Positions 16,251 to 25,384 of a DNA stretch of 63,895 bases are shown piece after piece; positions within the stretch are counted from its first letter, which is position 1; each line of letters starts with the position of its first letter. This stretch comes from Rhodospirillales bacterium (GTDB lineage: Bacteria; Pseudomonadota; Alphaproteobacteria; Reyranellales; Reyranellaceae), in contig WHTW01000023.1 in assembly GCA_009377525.1 (NCBI GenBank), forward strand, positions 1 to 63,895. The letters run 5' to 3'. The notes below the pieces were generated by a model. The model was not told the DNA's origin. It ran no database searches and saw nothing but the letters and a program-made list of their open reading frames with translations. The translations under genes were made by a program, and so were the position numbers.

Positions 16251-16382
16251 ATGTTCTCAGTCGCCTATCCCAGCCATTCCGAACGCGAGGTCTACGCCCA
16301 GCGCGCCCATCGCGAGCGCGCTGCCGCCCTTGCTGGCCTGGTCCGCGGGATCGCCCGCCTGTTCTCCGCCGCGGCCCGCTAA
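16251..16382 (+). CDS. Small basic amphipathic protein, 43 aa
   Basis: ATG at 16251 after a strong GGAGGG; the frame runs to TAA at 16380-16382. The product MFSVAYPSHSEREVYAQRAH followed by RERAAALAGLVRGIARLF is Arg/Ala rich and predicted as one amphipathic helix, similar in style to DUF1127 and other small alphaproteobacterial proteins that bind RNA or proteins. Transcribed divergently from the LysR gene and convergent with tetR (8-bp gap). Confidence 0.6.
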   Translation: MFSVAYPSHSEREVYAQRAHRERAAALAGLVRGIARLFSAAAR

Positions 16383-16390
16383 CGGCCCCT

Positions 16391-16993
16391 TCAGCGTTTG
16401 GCGCGACGCGGCCGGCGGCGTCCCTCATCCGCCGGCGCCCTGACGCCCGCGGCCTTCAGCAGGACCCGCGCGGCGTCGCCTGCCGTGACGGCGATCTTGG
16501 AATCGCCGCGCACCAGCGCGGTCGCGATCGCGCCGTCGGACAGGATCTGCAGCTGCATTGCCAGCGTGTCGGGATCGTCGACCGAAAGCCGCACCAGCAG
16601 GTCGCGAAACCACAATCGGCGCTGCTCCTTGAAGGCGAGCGCGATCTCGTTGGCCGCGTGCGCCGGCTCCTTGAGCTCGGCCACCGCATTGACGAACGGA
16701 CAGCCGCGGAACACGCCGGTGGCGAAGGTGCGCTCGAGCCGCTCGAAGTTGCCCAGGATCTGCCGCACGGGCGGCAGGTCGGATGGCGGCGCGGGCCTGA
16801 GCCGCCGTGACAGGTAGGCCACGATCAGCGCGTCCTTCGACGGAAAGTAGTTGTAGAGCGTGCGTTTGCTGATGCCGATCTCGGCCGCGATCGTGTCGAC
16901 GCCGACGGCGCGGATTCCCTGGCCGTAGAACAATCGGTCGGCCGTCTCGAGGATGCGCTCCTGCATGGCCGACCTGTCGTCGGATCGCGTCAT
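16391..16993 (-). CDS. TetR-family transcriptional repressor
   Basis: 200 residues. N-terminal HTH: ETADRLFYGQGIRAVGVDTI then AAEIGISKRTLYNYFPSKD (about 15-54), followed by an all-helical ligand domain with FRGCPFVNAVAEL as in the AcrR/YxaF-like group. It is divergent from the MFS gene at 17082, and two matching palindromes lie in the gap, so it most likely represses itself and the MFS gene until an unknown drug-like ligand binds. Confidence 0.93.
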   Translation of the reverse strand: MTRSDDRSAMQERILETADRLFYGQGIRAVGVDTIAAEIGISKRTLYNYFPSKDALIVAYLSRRLRPAPPSDLPPVRQILGNFERLERTFATGVFRGCPFVNAVAELKEPAHAANEIALAFKEQRRLWFRDLLVRLSVDDPDTLAMQLQILSDGAIATALVRGDSKIAVTAGDAARVLLKAAGVRAPADEGRRRPRRAKR

Positions 16994-16996
16994 GGT

Positions 16997-17012
16997 TACA
17001 CAGACCTGTGTA
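16997..17012. promoter_or_regulatory. TetR operator 1
   Basis: TACACAGACCTGTGTA is a perfect inverted repeat (7-bp arms TACACAG/CTGTGTA, 2-nt centre), 3 bp from the tetR ATG. Position and symmetry fit autorepression. Confidence 0.75.
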
Positions 17013-17020
17013 CTTTTCTG

Positions 17021-17063
17021 TTGACCGGCGAGACGCTCACCCTAAGGTACACGGAGCTGTGTA
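17021..17063 (+). promoter_or_regulatory. MFS-gene promoter with TetR operator 2
   Basis: TTGACC (17021-17026) and TAAGGT (17043-17048), 16 bp apart, form a good promoter. TACACGGAGCTGTGTA at 17048-17063 repeats operator 1 with two base changes (one arm mismatch) and covers the likely start of transcription. The operator centres are 51 bp apart. Confidence 0.7.
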
Positions 17064-17081
17064 ATCAAGGCTGAGCTCCCC

Positions 17082-18305
17082 ATGGGCCTCATGAAAGAGC
17101 TGCGCCCGACCCTGCCGATCCTGATCGGGGCGGCGATCATGCTGAGCCTGAGCGGGGGCATCCGGCAGAGCTTCGGCCTGGTCATGCCGCCGCTCACCCG
17201 CGACATCGCCGTCAGCGTCGCGGACTTCGCGCTCGCCATGTCGGTGCAGAACCTGGCCTGGGGCTTCCTGCAGCCGGTGGCGGGCGCGCTCGCCGTCCGC
17301 GTCGGCTTCCGCCCGGTGATGCTGGGCGGCAGCGTCCTCTACATCGCCGGCATGCTCATGTTCGCCATGGCCGAGGGCATGCTGGGCGTGATGCTGGGCG
17401 CGGGCGTCATGATCGGCGTGGCGCTCGCCTGCACCGCCTCGGCCATCGCGCTGGCCATCGGCTCGCGCGCCGTGGCCAGCCACTGGCGCAGCCTGGTGCT
17501 GGGCGCCATCGCCGCGTCGGGTTCGCTGGGCGCGCTGCTGTCCGCGCCGCTGGGACAGTGGCTGGCCGTCGACTTCGGCTGGCGTGCCGGCGTGCTCGGC
17601 TTCCTGGTGCTGGCGCTCGGCATGTTGCCGGCCGCCTGGATCGCCGGTCGCGTCGATCGCCTGCCGCTGCCGACCGGCCCCGCCGAACTACACCGAGATT
17701 CGGCCAAGGCCGCGTTGGGGCGCGCCTTTAGAAGCCCGTCCTTCCTGGTGATGACCGCGGCCTACTTCGTCTGCGGCATGCAGCTCCTGTTCATCGCCAC
17801 CCATCTGCCGTCCTACCTCGCGATCTGCGGCATGGATCCGGCGCTGAGCGCCCAGGCGCTGGCGGCGATCGGCCTGTTCAACGTGTTCGGCGGCCTGTTC
17901 TTCGGCTGGGCCGGCGGCCGCTGGTCGAAGCTCGGCCTTCTGGGCGGCATCTACATCGCCCGCTCGATGGTGCTCGGCTGGTACTTCATCCTGCCGCCGA
18001 CGCCGCTCGGCACGCTGGTCTTCGCCTCGGCGATGGGCTTTTTATGGTTGGGCGTCGGCCCGCTGGTCGCGGGCTCGGTGGCCGAGATGTTCGGACTGCG
18101 TTGGCAGGCGATGATCCAGGGTGTCGCCTTCATGAGCCACCAGCTCGGCAGCTTTCTGGGTGCCTTCGGCGGCGGACTGCTCTACGAGCGGCTGGGCTCC
18201 TACGACCTGGCGTGGCGGCTCGGCGTCGCGATCGGGCTCACCGCCGGCATCGTGCAGGTGAGCTTCGCCTTGCTGCGGCCGCCGCCCCGCCCGGCGACGG
18301 CCTGA
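17082..18305 (+). CDS. MFS transporter (efflux candidate)
   Basis: 407 residues, about 12 hydrophobic helices. N-terminal RQSFGLVMPPLTRDI, and the gap between helices 2 and 3 reads VRVGFRPVMLGG, typical of major facilitator proteins of the oxalate/formate or bicyclomycin-like kind. Control by a divergent TetR repressor with two operators suggests inducible export of a small hydrophobic compound. Confidence 0.9.
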   Translation: MGLMKELRPTLPILIGAAIMLSLSGGIRQSFGLVMPPLTRDIAVSVADFALAMSVQNLAWGFLQPVAGALAVRVGFRPVMLGGSVLYIAGMLMFAMAEGMLGVMLGAGVMIGVALACTASAIALAIGSRAVASHWRSLVLGAIAASGSLGALLSAPLGQWLAVDFGWRAGVLGFLVLALGMLPAAWIAGRVDRLPLPTGPAELHRDSAKAALGRAFRSPSFLVMTAAYFVCGMQLLFIATHLPSYLAICGMDPALSAQALAAIGLFNVFGGLFFGWAGGRWSKLGLLGGIYIARSMVLGWYFILPPTPLGTLVFASAMGFLWLGVGPLVAGSVAEMFGLRWQAMIQGVAFMSHQLGSFLGAFGGGLLYERLGSYDLAWRLGVAIGLTAGIVQVSFALLRPPPRPATA

Positions 18306-18310
18306 TCGGC

Positions 18311-19033
18311 TCACATGCCGGTCTTGGAGACCAGCGCCGGCTCGGCGCGATAGGCCTGTGGGAACAGCCGCTTGAGATTGTCGACCTTCGGCAGGTCATG
18401 CATGGCGATGTAGGGCTGGCGCGGATGGAGCGTCATGTAGTCCTGGTGATAGGCCTCGGCCGGATAGAAGGTCTGGCCGGGCTCGATCGTGGTCACGACC
18501 TTGGCGCCATAGACGCGCGCCTGGTCGAGCTGGTCGATATAGGCCTTGGCGACGCGCGCCTGCTCGTCATTGGCCGGGAAGATCGCCGACCGGTACTGCG
18601 TGCCGACATCGGGCCCCTGGCGATTGAGCTGGGTAGCATCGTGCACCACCGAGAAATAGATCTGCAGCAGGCGACCCAGGCTCACCTTGCGCGGATCGTA
18701 GGTGATGCGCACGGCCTCGGCATGGCCGGTGCGGCCCGAGGTGACCTTGTCGTACTGCGCCGCTGCCTGGGCGCCGCCGGCATAGCCGGACACCGCACTG
18801 CTCACACCCTCGACATGCTGGAACACGCCCTGCACGCCCCAGAAGCAGCCGCCGGCCAGCACCACGACGTCGGACGTCGTCTGGCCGGCCGGCGCATCGA
18901 CAACGGGCGGCGGCACGACGCGCGCATTTTCGGCTGCGGACGGGAAGTAGCCGAGGCTGATGGCCGCCAGCAGCAGCATGACGCCGCCGATGCTGAACGC
19001 CGCGATCCGAACAGGCTTTGAGGCGAACATCAT
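18311..19033 (-). CDS. msrA: Peptide-methionine (S)-S-oxide reductase MsrA, membrane-anchored or exported
   Basis: 240 residues. The catalytic motif VLAGGCFWGVQGVFQHVEGV has Cys63; GYAGG, TGHAEAVRITYDP and YHQDYM complete the MsrA signature. The first 30 residues (RIAAFSIGGVMLLLAAISLG) are an N-terminal anchor or uncleaved signal, so the enzyme likely repairs oxidised methionines in the periplasm. No msrB is adjacent. It is convergent with the MFS gene (5-bp gap). Confidence 0.94.
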   Translation of the reverse strand: MMFASKPVRIAAFSIGGVMLLLAAISLGYFPSAAENARVVPPPVVDAPAGQTTSDVVVLAGGCFWGVQGVFQHVEGVSSAVSGYAGGAQAAAQYDKVTSGRTGHAEAVRITYDPRKVSLGRLLQIYFSVVHDATQLNRQGPDVGTQYRSAIFPANDEQARVAKAYIDQLDQARVYGAKVVTTIEPGQTFYPAEAYHQDYMTLHPRQPYIAMHDLPKVDNLKRLFPQAYRAEPALVSKTGM

Positions 19034-19090
19034 TGTTCCTCCACTTGCCTGTAATGGAGGACCAGCCGGTCGATGGCCAGTCCTGCTCCT

Positions 19091-22000
19091 TCAGATTTGA
19101 TCGGGCTTGAACGCCGCCTCCGGCGGCACCTCGGGCTTGCGCCACTTGAAGCGCAGCTCCGACAGCCCGGTGCACACAGTGTAGAACACCGGCGTGAAGA
19201 CCAGGCCGAAGACGGTGACGCCCAGCATGCCGAAGAACACCGCCGTGCCCAGCGACTGGCGCATCTCGGCACCGGCACCGAAGCTTACGACCAGCGGCAC
19301 CACGCCCAGGATGAAGGCGAGCGAGGTCATGAGGATGGGCCGCAGACGCGTCTTGGCGGCGCTGACGGCGGCGTCGAAGCGGTTCATGCCGGCCTCGTGC
19401 GCCTGCTTGGCGAACTCGACGATCAGGATGGCGTTCTTGGCGGCGAGGCCCACCAGCACGACCAAGCCGATCTCGACCAGGATGTTGCGGTCGAGCCCGC
19501 GCAGGATGACGCCGGCCATGGCCGCGAGCACGCACATCGGCACGATCAGGATGACGGCGAGCGGCAGCAGCCAGCTTTCGTAGAGGGCGGCCAGCAGCAG
19601 GAACACGAAGACAACGGCCAGGCCGAAGGCCAGGATCGCGGTGTCGCCGGCGAGCTTTTCCTGGAGCGCGATCTCGGTCCATTCGAAGCCGAAGCCTGAA
19701 GGCAGCACCTTCTCGGCCAGGCCCTCGACAGCCCGAATGCCTTGCCCCGACGAGAAGCCGGGTTTCAGGGCGACCTGCATCTCGGCCGCGGGATAGAGGT
19801 TGTAGCGCGCCACGCGATAGGGGCCGGTCGTGTCGGAGAAGGTGGCGACCGAGCCGATCGGCACCATCTCGCCGCTGGCGCTGCGCGTCTTGAGGTTGGC
19901 GACGTCACGCACCGTGAGGCGATAGGGATCGTCGGCCTGCGCCGTCACGCGATAGGTGCGGCCCAGGATGTTGAAGTCGTTGACGTAGCCCGAGCCCATG
20001 TAGATCGACAGCGCCTCGAACACGCGCGCGATCGGCACGCCGAGCTGCTCGGCCTTGGTGCGGTCGATCTCGGCCCAGATCTGCGGCGTGCGCGTGCTGA
20101 ACAGCGTGAAGGCCTGGGTCATGCCCGGCGTCTGGCCGGCCGCACCGGCCAGCGCCCAAGTCGCGCCTTCGAGCGCCGGCAGGCCGCGGGCGGCGCGGTC
20201 CTGCACATAGCCCTTGAGGCCGCCGCCGGTGCCGATGCCCGGCACCGAGGGCGGCTCGAGCACGAACACGAAGGCCTCGCGCAGGGAGAACATCTTGCCG
20301 CGCAAGTCGCCCAGGATCTTGGCCATCGGCAGGTCGCGGCGCTGCTCGAACGGCTTCAGGGTGACGAAGATCACGCCGGTGTTGGGCGCGTTGGTGAAGG
20401 TGGCGCCGTCGAAACCGACGAAGGCCACGGCGTGCTCGACGCCCGGCGTCGCCATGATCATCTCCGACGCCTGGCGCACCAGCTTGTCGGCGCGCTCGAG
20501 CGTCGCGCCGGCCGGAAGCTGCATGGCGGCGATCAGGTACGAGCGGTCGAGCTGCGGCACCAGGCCGGTCGGGGTATTGACCAGGACGTTGCCGGTCAGC
20601 ACCAGCAGGCCGCCATAGACGACCAGCACGATGGTCGCCATCCGGATCAGGCGCGCCGTGGCCCGGCCATAAAAGTTCGACAGCCACTCGAAGCCGCGAT
20701 TGAACAGACGGAAGAACGCGTTGATCGGCCACATCAGCCGGTCGAACAGCGTCGGCTTGGGTTTCTCGACGTGCGACAGCGCGTGGGTCCTGAGCAGCAG
20801 CGCCGCCATGGCGGGCGACAGCGTCAGCGACACGAAGGCCGAGATCGCCGTCGAGGCCGCGATGGTGATGGCGAACTGCTTGTAGAATGTGCCCTGCAGG
20901 CCGGTGATGAAGGCGGTCGGCAGGAACACCGCGATCAGCACCAGGGAGATCGCGATCAGCGCGCCGCCGACCTCGTCCATGGTCTTGTGCGCCGCCGCCT
21001 TGGGCGACATGCCCTGGGTGAGATAGCGCTCGACGTTCTCGACGACGACGATGGCGTCGTCGACGACGATGCCGATCGCCAGCACCAGGCCGAACAGCGA
21101 CAGCGTGTTGAACGACACGCCGACCGCGGACATCACGGCGAACGAGCCGATCAGCGACACCGGGATGGCGAGCAGGGGGATGATCGCGGCCCGCCAAGTC
21201 TGCAGGAACACGATCACCACGACCACGACCAGCAGCAGCGCCTCGAACAGCGTCTCGATCACCGCATCGACCGAGGCCTGGATGAACTCCGTCGGATTGT
21301 AGACCACCGAATAGTCGAGGCCGGCGGGGAAGTCCTTCTTCAGCCGCTCCATCGTCGCCTTCACGGCGTCCGAGGTCGCGAGCGCGTTGGAGCCGGGCCG
21401 CTGGAAGATGCCGAGCGCGGTGGCGTTCTTGTTGTCGAGATAGGCGTTCAGCGTGTAGTCCTGCGCGCCCAATTCGATGCGCGCCACGTCGCGCAGCCGC
21501 GTGACCGAGCCGTCGGGCTCGGCGCGCAGCACGATGTTGCCGAACTCCTCGGGCGTCGTCAGGCGGCCGAGCGTCTGCACCGACAGGGTGAAGCCGCCCG
21601 GCGACACGGCGGGCGCCTGGTTGATGGCGCCGGCGGCGACCTGCAGGTTGGCCGCGCGCATCGCCAGCATCACCTCGCCGGCCGTCAGGTTGTGGGCGGC
21701 CACGCGCGCGGGGTCGAGCCACACGCGCATCGAATAGTCGCGTGCGCCGAACACCAGCACGTTGCCGACGCCGTCGATGCGGCCCAGCACGTCCTTCACG
21801 TAGAGCGTGGCGTAGTTGGAGATGTACTGCTGGTCGCGGCTGTCGTCTGGCGACGTCATGTGCACGACCATCATCAGGTCGGGCGAGGCCTTGCGCACGA
21901 CGATGCCGAGCCGCTGCACGTCCTCGGGCAGGCGCGGCTGGGCCACGGCGACGCGGTTCTGCACGTTGACCTGCGCCTGGTCGATGTCAGTGCCGGGCTT

Positions 22001-22288
22001 GAAGACGACGTTGATCGACAACCGCCCGTCGCCGGTCGACTGCGAGTTGATATAGAGCATGTCGTCGACGCCGTTGATCTCGAGCTCGAGCGGCGTGGCG
22101 ACGGTCTGGGCGATGACCTCGGCCGAGGCGCCGGGATAGGTCGCCGTCACGTTGACCGTGGGTGGGGCGATCTCGGGGTACTCGGCGACCGGCAGGCCGA
22201 ACTGGGCGATGCCGCCCACGATCAGGATGATGATCGACAGGACCGAGGCGAAGATCGGCCGGTCGATGAAGAAGTGGGAAAAACGCAT
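19091..22288 (-). CDS. RND multidrug efflux permease (HAE1/AcrB-like)
   Basis: 1065 residues, inner-membrane proton antiporter. N-terminus MRFSHFFIDRPIFASVLSII is classic. The proton-relay pair is Asp410-Asp411 in LAIGIVVDDAIVVVENVER, and the TM10 lysine is in LAAKNAILIVEFAKQ. The large periplasmic loops are full length. It follows the adaptor gene in the same direction with a 189-bp gap. No OprM-type outer-membrane channel is in the window, so it must borrow one. The 900-residue open frame opposite is a shadow of GC-rich coding. Confidence 0.96.
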   Translation of the reverse strand: MRFSHFFIDRPIFASVLSIIILIVGGIAQFGLPVAEYPEIAPPTVNVTATYPGASAEVIAQTVATPLELEINGVDDMLYINSQSTGDGRLSINVVFKPGTDIDQAQVNVQNRVAVAQPRLPEDVQRLGIVVRKASPDLMMVVHMTSPDDSRDQQYISNYATLYVKDVLGRIDGVGNVLVFGARDYSMRVWLDPARVAAHNLTAGEVMLAMRAANLQVAAGAINQAPAVSPGGFTLSVQTLGRLTTPEEFGNIVLRAEPDGSVTRLRDVARIELGAQDYTLNAYLDNKNATALGIFQRPGSNALATSDAVKATMERLKKDFPAGLDYSVVYNPTEFIQASVDAVIETLFEALLLVVVVVIVFLQTWRAAIIPLLAIPVSLIGSFAVMSAVGVSFNTLSLFGLVLAIGIVVDDAIVVVENVERYLTQGMSPKAAAHKTMDEVGGALIAISLVLIAVFLPTAFITGLQGTFYKQFAITIAASTAISAFVSLTLSPAMAALLLRTHALSHVEKPKPTLFDRLMWPINAFFRLFNRGFEWLSNFYGRATARLIRMATIVLVVYGGLLVLTGNVLVNTPTGLVPQLDRSYLIAAMQLPAGATLERADKLVRQASEMIMATPGVEHAVAFVGFDGATFTNAPNTGVIFVTLKPFEQRRDLPMAKILGDLRGKMFSLREAFVFVLEPPSVPGIGTGGGLKGYVQDRAARGLPALEGATWALAGAAGQTPGMTQAFTLFSTRTPQIWAEIDRTKAEQLGVPIARVFEALSIYMGSGYVNDFNILGRTYRVTAQADDPYRLTVRDVANLKTRSASGEMVPIGSVATFSDTTGPYRVARYNLYPAAEMQVALKPGFSSGQGIRAVEGLAEKVLPSGFGFEWTEIALQEKLAGDTAILAFGLAVVFVFLLLAALYESWLLPLAVILIVPMCVLAAMAGVILRGLDRNILVEIGLVVLVGLAAKNAILIVEFAKQAHEAGMNRFDAAVSAAKTRLRPILMTSLAFILGVVPLVVSFGAGAEMRQSLGTAVFFGMLGVTVFGLVFTPVFYTVCTGLSELRFKWRKPEVPPEAAFKPDQI

Positions 22289-22477
22289 GGGCTGGGCTTG
22301 GAACTCGGGGTGTTGCTAGCGCTTGTGACTGTCACCCGGCGCGGGGATTACCCCGCGCAAACCGAAGCGAGGGGCCTTTCGGGAACGGGAAAGGTCCCTC
22401 CCTTCGACGTCGCTCAGGGCAGGCGCTTCGCTCGGGACAGCGAGGCATGTGGCGGGCATTGCGATTCTGCGCACTAG
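22289..22477. other. Adaptor-permease intergenic region with inverted repeat
   Basis: The gap between adaptor and pump contains CGAGGGGCCTTTC and GAAAGGTCCCTCC at about 22369-22400, a stem-forming pair, followed by a CCTTCGACGTCGCTCAGGGC stretch typical of dispersed repeats. It might attenuate transcription from adaptor to pump. Confidence 0.4.
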
Positions 22478-23626
22478 CTAGTTGGACTTGGCGTCGGCGG
22501 TTTTGATCTCGCCCTTCTGGGGCATCACCTTGGCACCCGGCCGCACCATGGGATTGGCGAGCCCGTCCAGCACCACGTTGTCGGTCGGCGCCAGGCCCTC
22601 GCGCACCACGCGAAGCCCTTCGACCAGCGGGCCCAGGGTCACCGGCTTGGCCTGCACGACGTTGTTGTCGCCGACGACGAACACGATCTTGCGCGCCTGG
22701 TCGGAGACCACCGCTGAATCGGGGATCAGCAGCGCGTCGTACTCGCCGCCGAAGAGCTGCACGCGGCCGAAGATGCCGGGCGTCAAAAGCTGGTTCTTGT
22801 TCTCGACGATGGCGCGCGTGCGCATGGTGCCCGAGCGCGGGCTCAAGGTGTTGTCGACGAAGTCGACCTTGCCGCGGCGCGTCCATTCGGTCTCGTCGGC
22901 GAGCCGGATGCGCACGGGATTCACCGAATCGCGCGACGACGCCATTGCGCCTGACAGGAACAGGCGAGTGTAGCGCAGATAGTCGGCCTCCGAGACGTCG
23001 AACACGAAGCGGATGGGATCGAGCGTGACGATGGTGGCGAGCAGCGTGGCGCCCTGCTGGCCGCCCTGGATCAGGTTGCCGGCATCGACCTTGCGGTCGG
23101 AGATGCGGCCGGCCAGCGGCGCGCGCACGTCGGTCCAGTCGAGATTGAGTTCGGCCTGGCGCACCGCGGCCTCGGCGGTCTTGAGCTGGGCGCGCGCCAC
23201 GGCGAGGTTGGCCTTGCGCTGGTCGTAGTCGGCGTCGGTGATGGTGCGTGACTTGATCAGCGAAGCGCCGCGCTCGACCTGCAGCTCGGCCAGGTCGACC
23301 TGCGCCTTGTTGCGCGCGACCTCGGCTTCCGCGCTCTCGACCGCGATCTCGAACGGCCGCTTGTCGATGGTGAACAGGAGGTCGCCGACATTGACGAGCT
23401 GGCCGTCGCGGAAATGCAGATTGTCGATGAAGCCCGAGACGCGCGCGTGGACCTCGACCGAGGCCACTGCCTCGAAGCGCCCGGAAAACTCGTCCCACTG
23501 AGTTACCCGTTTGGCCATCGGGGGCGCGACGGTAACCGGCATGGCCGGCGGGCCACCTTGGGCGACTGCGGATTGTGAAATGAAGACAAGAAGACCGACC
23601 AGGGTCAGCAGGCGACGGACGGGCAA
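22478..23626 (-). CDS. RND efflux periplasmic adaptor (membrane fusion protein)
   Basis: 382 residues. A signal peptide is seen (MPVRRLLTLVGLLVFISQSA, then VAQGG). Barrel-sandwich hybrid halves: VASVEVHARVSGFIDNLHFR and TDVRAPLAGRISDRKVDAGN; the coiled-coil hairpin runs from about 95 to 155. C-terminal membrane-proximal domain TPGIFGRVQLFG. It precedes its permease in one operon and is divergent from the LLM oxidoreductase gene. Confidence 0.94.
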   Translation of the reverse strand: MPVRRLLTLVGLLVFISQSAVAQGGPPAMPVTVAPPMAKRVTQWDEFSGRFEAVASVEVHARVSGFIDNLHFRDGQLVNVGDLLFTIDKRPFEIAVESAEAEVARNKAQVDLAELQVERGASLIKSRTITDADYDQRKANLAVARAQLKTAEAAVRQAELNLDWTDVRAPLAGRISDRKVDAGNLIQGGQQGATLLATIVTLDPIRFVFDVSEADYLRYTRLFLSGAMASSRDSVNPVRIRLADETEWTRRGKVDFVDNTLSPRSGTMRTRAIVENKNQLLTPGIFGRVQLFGGEYDALLIPDSAVVSDQARKIVFVVGDNNVVQAKPVTLGPLVEGLRVVREGLAPTDNVVLDGLANPMVRPGAKVMPQKGEIKTADAKSN

Positions 23627-23790
23627 AAGCGACTCCCCCGGGATGCGGGCTTAGGGAGGTGGAGATGTGGTTGTGGGGCGGTTCACTGTCAATTACCTCG
23701 CTGGCGCTGATCTAGTTGAGTGAATACCCGTTTTCCGCGGTGGCGGCCCCATGCTCTAATCGTAGAAACAGGAAGGGAAGCCGAAGCACC

Positions 23791-24780
23791 ATGAAAATCG
23801 GCGTGCTGCAGTTCTTCAGCTGGCCCGGCCGGCACGGGCCATTGGAGGAGGTCTATGCGCGCGCGCTGGAGCGCATCGAGACCATGGATCGCGGCGGCTT
23901 CGACGCGGTGTGGCTGGCCGAGCACCACTTCACCACCTTCAGTGTCTGCCCCTCGGTGCACATGCTGGGCACGCTGGCGGCAGCGCGCACCAGGCGGTTG
24001 CGCATCGGCACGGCGGTGTCGCTGGCGGCGCTCTACCATCCGCTGCGGCTCGCCGAGGAGGTGGCGCTGCTCGACATGTTGTCGGGCGGCCGCGTCAACT
24101 GGGGCGCCGGTCGCGGCTTCGCGCCCTCCGAATTCAACGCCTTCGGCGTGCCGCCGGAGGAAAGCGCCGAGCGCTTCCGCGAGGCCGTCGAGATCGTCCT
24201 GAAAGCCTGGACGCAGGAACGCTTCACCTTCAAGGGCGCGCATTTCTCCTTCGACGACATCGAGCTGCTGCCCAAGCCGCTGCAGCAGCCGTATCCACCG
24301 ACCTGGATGGCGGCGACGTCGGAATCGGCGATCGACTGGGCGGCGGGCCGGGGCTTTTCGATTCTCATGGATCCGCATGCCTCGATGAAGGAGCTCGGCG
24401 ACAAGCGCCGCCACTACGGCAAGAAGCTCGCCGAAGCGGGCTTCTCCGATGCCGGCCGCGACATCCCCATGGCCCGCCTGCTCGCCCTGGCGCCGACGAC
24501 GGCCGAGGCCGAAACGGTCGCCCGCCGCGGCGCGCAATGGCTGGTCGATGCCTATGCCGGTCCGCAGCACGCTCATCGCAAGACCATGCAGCGCACCTAC
24601 GACGGCAAGGAACCGGTCCAGCACTATGTCGACAGCGTCATCCTGCATGGCACGCCGGCATCGGTCGTGGACCAGATCTCTCGCCTCAAGGAGGAGATCG
24701 GGCTCAACTACCTGATGTGCGCGCCGCTCAGCCGCGAGAGTTTCAGGCTGCTAGCCGACGAGGTTCTGCCACGGCTGTGA
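23791..24780 (+). CDS. LLM-class flavin-dependent oxidoreductase (luciferase-like)
   Basis: 329 residues from the ATG at 23791 ([20 protein letters not shown]) with GGAAGGGAAG upstream. The TIM-barrel pattern [40 protein letters not shown] and [14 protein letters not shown] is that of FMN-dependent group 1 luciferase-like monooxygenases. Substrate unknown. The C-terminus overlaps the opposing EVE gene by 38 bp. Confidence 0.92.
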   Translation: MKIGVLQFFSWPGRHGPLEEVYARALERIETMDRGGFDAVWLAEHHFTTFSVCPSVHMLGTLAAARTRRLRIGTAVSLAALYHPLRLAEEVALLDMLSGGRVNWGAGRGFAPSEFNAFGVPPEESAERFREAVEIVLKAWTQERFTFKGAHFSFDDIELLPKPLQQPYPPTWMAATSESAIDWAAGRGFSILMDPHASMKELGDKRRHYGKKLAEAGFSDAGRDIPMARLLALAPTTAEAETVARRGAQWLVDAYAGPQHAHRKTMQRTYDGKEPVQHYVDSVILHGTPASVVDQISRLKEEIGLNYLMCAPLSRESFRLLADEVLPRL

Positions 24781-25204
24781 ACATCGCCTCGGCGATCAGC
24801 ACCATGTCGGCATCGCTGATCTCGATCACGCCCTGGCGCAGCCGGTAGCCCCAGTTCTTCTCCTGGGTGAAGGCAAGCTGGCCCTGCAAATCGGCAAGCG
24901 CCATGGACTCGGCCTCGTGCCAGGCGACCTCGCGCCGGAACGGCTTGAAGCCGAAGCCCATGTCGGCCTGATAGGGCTTGCCTTCTTTTACGGTGCCGAT
25001 GGCGGTGAAGGCCTGCAGCCGGTCCTTGCCGCGCTGGGCGTGGCTCGGCGTGTAGGTGCGGTTGGGCGAGTAGTAGACGATGCGGTCGCCGGGCTGGATG
25101 CGCCGCAGAGGCGTCGCCTTGCCGTGGTTGACCTGCATGAAGCCCCCGTTGCGCCCGATCTCGACATGCTCGGCGGAAGCGACCGCCAACCAGTTCTTGC
25201 TCAT
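24743..25204 (-). CDS. EVE-domain protein
   Basis: 153 residues. [20 protein letters not shown] followed by [20 protein letters not shown] and [12 protein letters not shown] is an EVE fold of the UPF0310 type, related to PUA/YTH domains that read modified nucleotides. A GGAG ribosome site lies 4 nt before the ATG. Its upstream region has the same 23-bp motif that precedes the WYL regulator gene, so it is probably in that regulon. Confidence 0.9.
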   Translation of the reverse strand: MSKNWLAVASAEHVEIGRNGGFMQVNHGKATPLRRIQPGDRIVYYSPNRTYTPSHAQRGKDRLQAFTAIGTVKEGKPYQADMGFGFKPFRREVAWHEAESMALADLQGQLAFTQEKNWGYRLRQGVIEISDADMVLIAEAMFTAVAEPRRLAA

Positions 25205-25244
25205 GGGGTTCTCCTCGATCGTTGGGAGAGGAACATAAGCCTGG

Positions 25245-25267
25245 CAGCTGTCAGAATATGTCAGCAG
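25245..25267 (-). promoter_or_regulatory. Candidate WYL-regulator site upstream of the EVE gene
   Basis: On the minus strand CTGCTGACATATTCTGACAG begins a 23-bp stretch that matches the one at 26103-26125 in 17 of 23 positions; the shared core is CTG-n-CATA-nn-CTGACAG. It lies about 40 bp before the EVE start codon. Confidence 0.55.
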
Positions 25268-25269
25268 AA

Positions 25270-25381
25270 AGACCTCGCCCTGAGGAGGGCGCGGAGCGCC
25301 CGTCTCGAAGGGTGGGCAACATCAAGGCGGGTTGCCACCCTTCGAGACGCCGCGCTTCGCGCGGCTCCTCAGGGTGAGGTC
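25270..25381. repeat. Inverted-repeat element of the CCTCAGGGTGAGG family, copy 1
   Basis: Outer arms GACCTCGCCCTGAGGAG and CTCCTCAGGGTGAGGTC, then inner arms GTCTCGAAGGGTGG and CCACCCTTCGAGAC, each with a variable GC hairpin between. The same layout recurs at 45231-45360. It fills the gap between the WYL regulator stop and the EVE gene. Confidence 0.85.
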
Positions 25382-25384
25382 TTG

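Noticed and set aside
19742..22477. A 911-codon plus-strand ORF opposite the RND pump
   Set aside because: Arg/His/Asp-rich shadow of a real gene; the RND permease on the minus strand has all family motifs.
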